36,045 bases of DNA. It comes from Candidatus Omnitrophota bacterium. GTDB lineage: Bacteria > Omnitrophota > Gorgyraeia > Aquiviventales > Aquiviventaceae. This document shows positions 33,563 through 36,045 of the stretch, in pieces (within the stretch, counting starts at the first letter, position 1; every line of letters starts with the position of its first letter). The stretch covers positions 1 to 36,045 of the forward strand of contig JAUYPJ010000146.1 of assembly GCA_030697665.1 (NCBI GenBank), given 5' to 3'. The notes beneath the pieces are model-generated. The model was not told where the DNA came from and made no database searches. It saw nothing but the letters and a program-made list of their open reading frames with translations. A program made the position numbers and the translations under genes.

Positions 33563-33753
33563 TATTCCAACGCCTCCTGATACCCGCACTCGATCCGATC
33601 CCTGCAGGCGAGGTAGACCTCGCCCGTCGGACGGCGGACAATCCGGCTGTAGGAGCCGCACTCCGGGCAGCGGTGGAGCGGGTGCCACACCCGCTCGCGC
33701 TGCGAGGCGCCGCCTGGCGCCCTGCCTGCCTGACTGTGTGCTGTCTCTGCCAT
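33562..33753 (-). CDS. small zinc-finger protein
   Basis: 63 residues from ATG 33753. 'HRCPECGS' and 'CRDRIECGY' form a C-x2-C...C-x5-C zinc site, similar to the zinc fingers of DksA/phage YbiI-like or Ogr-like proteins. The frame continues upstream to 33804 but without a better start. First of three coupled tiny zinc genes. Confidence 0.55.
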   Translation of the reverse strand: MAETAHSQAGRAPGGASQRERVWHPLHRCPECGSYSRIVRRPTGEVYLACRDRIECGYQEALE

Positions 33754-33852
33754 GCTGGCCTCCCGCGCTTTTCTCAACAAAGGCGGGGCCGGCCCGCCTC
33801 CCAAGCCAAACCGAGCGGAGCGAGGCAGCGAGGAGCGCAGCGACGAAGCGTG

Positions 33853-33984
33853 AAATCGGAGGGCTCCCGCCGAGATGTTTGGGGCCCCGCGAAGCGCCGC
33901 AGGCCCAGCACTAATTCGCCGTCGTGTTACCAGCCCGACGAATTAGTGCTGGGGGGACGAAACATCTCGGTGGGATACCGATTT
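33853..33984. repeat. nested inverted repeat 1
   Basis: Outer arms 33853-33880 and 33960-33984 (core CCGAGATGTTT/AAACATCTCGG plus AAATCGG/CCGATTT). Inner perfect 15-bp arms 33904-33918 and 33939-33953. On the plus strand the outer arm is followed by a T-run, so it could also end a plus-strand transcript. Confidence 0.8.
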
Positions 33985-34150
33985 TTTGGCGCAGGGCGGC
34001 GGGGGCGCGACCCTAAAGGCCCCGCCGAAGAAAAGCGCGGGAGGCTGGCAGAGACAGCCGTGCAGAAGGCGGGCAGGAGGAGGCGACGAGCAGCGGAACC
34101 AGGCGGCGAGCGGGGTGAGGCGTGAGCACCTGCAACCGCAGGCGATTAAA

Positions 34151-34257
34151 AATCCTCCGCATTTCGCCCAACGAGCGCGACGACGGCGGCGGTAGGTGTT
34201 TGTCGTGCTGCCGCCGTCGGCGTGCGATGTTGAGCGGTTGGCGACATGCGGAGGATT
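34151..34257. repeat. nested inverted repeat 2
   Basis: Outer perfect 12-bp arms 34151-34162 and 34246-34257 (AATCCTCCGCAT), continued inward by TCGCC/GGCGA, and an inner perfect 10-bp stem 34181-34190/34210-34219. Confidence 0.8.
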
Positions 34258-34538
34258 GTTCATCGCCCTCGCACGGCAGGAAGACCGTCGGGCGCAGGAG
34301 CCTGGGCAGGAAGCGGGGGGAAGATGCGCAGAGGAAAAAGACGTGAAGCAGGAGGAAATCAGCCCGTATGGAAGCTGTGGCGAGCGGGGAGCGAGCCCGA
34401 TCTTATCGTGTGGCACGACCTGCCCGACTCACCACGAGCGACCGCGCAAGAGGAGGCCGGGAGGTGAATTGCGCGGGGCTGAGGCGTCACGACGCAGCAC
34501 CACGGTGCGCCTTGCCCACAAGGCGAGCCATGGCAGAG

Positions 34539-34608
34539 GGGCAGCCCGGTGGCGAAGCCACGGCATTGAACGCGAGCGTCAGCGAGCGTTGAATGCCGAG
34601 GGCTGCCC
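34539..34608. repeat. nested inverted repeat 3
   Basis: Outer 9-bp arms 34539-34547/34600-34608, an internal 13-bp stem with one mismatch 34561-34573/34586-34598, and a small GTGGC-GAA-GCCAC hairpin between (34549-34561). Confidence 0.75.
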
Positions 34609-34648
34609 AGCCACCACGACCCGCCCACAGGCGGGTGGTGGTGGCTGG
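34607..34648. repeat. hairpin 4, 19-bp stem
   Basis: 19-bp arms with a single mismatch, 34607-34625 and 34630-34648, closed by a CACA tetraloop. It abuts repeat 3, so the two could stack. Confidence 0.85.
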
Positions 34649-34816
34649 ATTCGAGGGGTCAGCGAAGCGAGGAGAGGAGGCGGGCGAAGCAGCAGCCCCA
34701 GCCCGACGGGACAGGAGAGTTTAAGACGGCGGCCGGCGGGCTGGGCGCAACGAGCGAGGCAGCCTGTGTGGCAGCGTCACGAGTCCGGCACGCCAAACAT
34801 TATTCCGTTGATTATC

Positions 34817-34844
34817 GCGAGCGCCCCCATTATTGGGCGCTCGC
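34817..34844. repeat. hairpin 5, 10-bp stem
   Basis: Perfect arms 34817-34826 (GCGAGCGCCC) and 34835-34844, 8-nt AT-rich loop; outer CCGTTG/CAACGG (34805-34810/34877-34882) may enclose it. Confidence 0.8.
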
Positions 34845-34940
34845 CCTCGTTCAACCGACAACATCATCCCATTATCCAACGGTAGCTACTGCACGACCTC
34901 ACGAATGCAATTTGCGTGCGGGGCTGCCGAGCGAGGGGCG

Positions 34941-34959
34941 CGCCCCGCGAAGCGGGGCG
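34941..34959. repeat. hairpin 6, 8-bp stem
   Basis: Perfect CGCCCCGC/GCGGGGCG with a GAA loop, just downstream (minus strand) of the 65-residue zinc gene; no T-run, so not an obvious terminator. Confidence 0.7.
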
Positions 34960-34970
34960 GCTGCTGCGGA

Positions 34971-35168
34971 TCAGTCCACCGGACGCGACGCGTCCACAAA
35001 CAGCCGGATCGCCTCGGCGATGTGCGGGAGGGTCTGTTGCAGACACGTCCACGAGCAGTAGGATTCCCCTGGGAAGACGTTGTAGCGGCCCTGGCCCAGC
35101 AGGATGGGTTGGCCGCAGCGGTAGCAGGTCACCAGGATCTCTTCGGTCTGTTGCGTCTGGTCCATCAT
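34971..35168 (-). CDS. small zinc-ribbon protein
   Basis: 65 residues from ATG 35168 (or the adjacent ATG 35165). 'CYRCG' and 'CSWTC' 21 residues apart make a treble-clef-like zinc site, then a helix. The start overlaps the PLD stop as TGATG, so both are one transcript. Function unknown. Confidence 0.6.
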   Translation of the reverse strand: MMDQTQQTEEILVTCYRCGQPILLGQGRYNVFPGESYCSWTCLQQTLPHIAEAIRLFVDASRPVD

Positions 35169-35695
35169 CAATACTCCGGCTGGTGGCCAAGCCACGATTG
35201 ATACCAGTCCCCGGCGAAGATCTCATCCAGCTTCCTGGCGATCTCCGCATCTTCAACCAGGAGCATCAGCTCCTCATTCCGTGCCAGCCCGTTGTAGGAC
35301 CAGTTGACTGAGCCGGCGAACAGGCGCTTGCCATCAACGATTGCGAGCTTCCGATGCATCTGCGCCGGCTTGTTGACGGGGAACCACTTGACCTCCACGC
35401 CGTGCACTTTAAGGCGCTCCACGTGCTTCTGATTGCTCGACTGGTTCGGATCCAGGATTACCCGGACCTGGACGCCGCGGGCCTCCGCCCGTTCCAAGGC
35501 GGTGACGACCTCATCATCCGTCAGGACGTACATCTCCACGTCGATAGAGCGCTGCGCTCCGTTTAGGAGTTCCAGCAGCGCCTCCCGGATCTCCCGATCC
35601 GTGTAGACGTGGACTTCGCCGGCCCAAGCCGGCGCTCCAGCCAACAAAAAGGCCGCGGCGCACGCCACGGCCAGAACACCCCGCCTCTGCCTCAT
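35168..35695 (-). CDS. exported phospholipase D-like (HKD) nuclease
   Basis: 175 residues from ATG 35695, preceded by GGAGGG. Signal peptide with cleavage expected after 'AWA' (about 25). A single HKD motif (H114, K116, D121, then 'GSVNWS') as in Nuc-like PLD proteins that dimerise to form one active site on DNA or phospholipid. It acts outside the cytoplasm. It is not the lipoprotein type seen at 13510-14037, but is of the same length and layout. Confidence 0.88.
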   Translation of the reverse strand: MRQRRGVLAVACAAAFLLAGAPAWAGEVHVYTDREIREALLELLNGAQRSIDVEMYVLTDDEVVTALERAEARGVQVRVILDPNQSSNQKHVERLKVHGVEVKWFPVNKPAQMHRKLAIVDGKRLFAGSVNWSYNGLARNEELMLLVEDAEIARKLDEIFAGDWYQSWLGHQPEY

Positions 35696-35719
35696 CGGCC
35701 ACCCTCCGTGTTGGCCGGA

Positions 35720-35757
35720 CAAAAGAAGAGCGGGAAGCGTCAGGCAACGCTTCCCGC
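35720..35757 (-). terminator. terminator downstream of the tRNA region
   Basis: Perfect 11-bp arms 35730-35740/35747-35757 with a 6-nt loop, followed on the minus strand by a T-rich stretch (35718-35729). It overlaps the stop of the small ORF. Confidence 0.75.
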
Positions 35758-35874
35758 GACTTCTTCCTGGGCTTCGGCGAGCTCGAAGATCGGCTCGCGC
35801 GTGAAGCTCAGGTAGACCTTCTTTTGCCCGGCCCGCTCCGTCCTGACTGCGATGGGCACCGACAGCCAGAGCAC
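35740..35874 (-). CDS. possible 44-aa ORF
   Basis: GTG 35874 to TGA 35740. The frame has natural-looking codons and a mixed peptide ('VYLSFTREPIFELAEA') but no ribosome binding site, and it begins 22 bp from the tRNA end. It may be a remnant or a piece of the tRNA transcript. I give it low weight. Confidence 0.3.
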   Translation of the reverse strand: MLWLSVPIAVRTERAGQKKVYLSFTREPIFELAEAQEEVAGSVA

Positions 35875-35896
35875 GAAGTCGTGGCCGACATCAAAC

Positions 35897-35937
35897 TGGC
35901 TCCCCGGGCAGGACTCGAACCTGCGACATGCTGATTA
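35897..35937 (-). tRNA. tRNA 3' exon, probably tRNA-Asn(GUU)
   Basis: Reads, from the split point: anticodon-loop UAA, stem UCAGC, variable loop AUGUC, T-arm GCAGG-UUCGAGU-CCUGC, acceptor CCGGGGA, discriminator G, encoded CCA. U36, A72, G73 and the AUGUC variable loop fit tRNA-Asn best; Lys and Thr were considered. The 5' exon lies beyond the window, so the isotype is not proven. Confidence 0.75.
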
Positions 35938-36045
35938 CAGGATGCCCCTGCGTTTCCGCAAGGCCTGGACTATCTCTTCACCATCCCCAATGAGGGGTAC
36001 AGGTGGCGGGCGCTTAGTCTCTGCACCTTCCTTGCAACTCGGTTG
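35938..36045 (-). ncRNA. group I intron in the tRNA, 3' part
   Basis: Minus strand, 5' to 3': 'AGAGACTA' and 'AAGAGATAGTCC' form the two P7 strands around a P8 hairpin (CCCC...GGGG), then a P9-like stem closed by a GAAA tetraloop, ending in a G (position 35938) at the 3' splice site. This is the conserved catalytic 3' region of bacterial tRNA introns. The intron continues outside the window; no homing endonuclease is visible in the part present. Confidence 0.8.

Larger units (their letters stand above)
33853..34959. other. gene-free region with nested large inverted repeats, possible structured RNA
   Basis: About 1.2 kb (33754-34970) without a credible gene: the frames present are antisense shadows with no start signals or motifs. 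Instead it holds at least six strong inverted repeats (listed separately) spaced 50-300 bp apart, several nested. The region is flanked by zinc-finger genes and lies near a tRNA. It could be a large structured non-coding RNA, a replication or transfer origin, or recombination sites. Confidence 0.55.

Noticed and set aside
33943-34416. Open frames in the structured region (e.g. minus 33943-34416, plus 34196-34885)
   Set aside because: Low-complexity Ser/Pro/Arg peptides without start signals, crossing strong inverted repeats.
35897-35937. tRNA-Thr or tRNA-Lys for the 3' exon
   Set aside because: Both share UAAUCAGC, but A72-G73 with a GGGGAG acceptor end and the AUGUC variable loop fit Asn better; kept open until the 5' exon is seen.
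1-36045. CRISPR array or rRNA genes
   Set aside because: No regularly spaced direct repeats and no rRNA-like conserved blocks were seen; the Cas4-like gene is isolated.

Overview
The window is GC-rich bacterial DNA. Every gene I can support is read from the minus strand, so the biological order runs from high to low coordinates. Many neighbours overlap by the ATGA or TGATG type, and Shine-Dalgarno sites are common, so this is a bacterium with tightly packed operons. No rRNA or ribosomal protein gene fixes the phylum. Short GC palindromes of the kind that pepper genomes of uncultivated environmental bacteria occur inside coding sequence at 4592-4697 and 6526-6556. I would guess an uncultured, metagenome-derived lineage but cannot name it.

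Right end (33.2-36.0 kb): the 3' half of a tRNA, best fit tRNA-Asn, is cut in its anticodon loop by a group I intron whose catalytic core runs off the window. Below it lie a small possible ORF, a terminator, an exported phospholipase-D-like protein and a zinc-binding protein. Next comes about 1.2 kb without genes, holding a series of large nested inverted repeats (33853-34959), then three tiny overlapping zinc-finger genes. This resembles an integrated or phage-like segment next to a tRNA.

17.6-32.6 kb is a defence island. It holds a Cas4/AddB-like Fe-S nuclease, a small possibly leaderless HTH regulator, and a type I restriction operon hsdM-hsdS-hsdR followed by a YgjP-type metallopeptidase. 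A two-gene module of a SEC-C/nuclease protein and an Mrr-like nuclease is flanked by 29-bp imperfect direct repeats. An IetAS-type pair follows: an AAA ATPase (ietA) and a subtilase (ietS).

12.8-17.5 kb is a mixed accessory stretch: a SLATT-like two-helix membrane protein, an alpha/beta hydrolase and a Cys-rich lipoprotein, with a 69-bp imperfect direct repeat on both sides. Then come an S26-like protein without the catalytic serine, a macrodomain protein coupled to a PLD-like lipoprotein, and a PIN toxin with a tiny partner.

3.0-12.6 kb is an NAD(P) block in two transcription units. One is gapN-pncB-hypothetical. The other is nrtR-like-pncA-SPFH-Nudix-nadK plus two small genes. The second starts at a consensus promoter whose spacer is filled by a palindrome that recurs 23 bp downstream, as expected for autorepression, and ends at a clear intrinsic terminator (2857-2899). 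PncA and PncB together turn nicotinamide into NaMN; NadK makes NADP and GapN reduces it to NADPH.

0-2.8 kb is a replicon- or phage-like operon: a sigma region 4-like protein, a DNA-binding HTH protein, a lambda O-like replication protein, a hotdog thioesterase, an exported protein and a truncated AAA ATPase.
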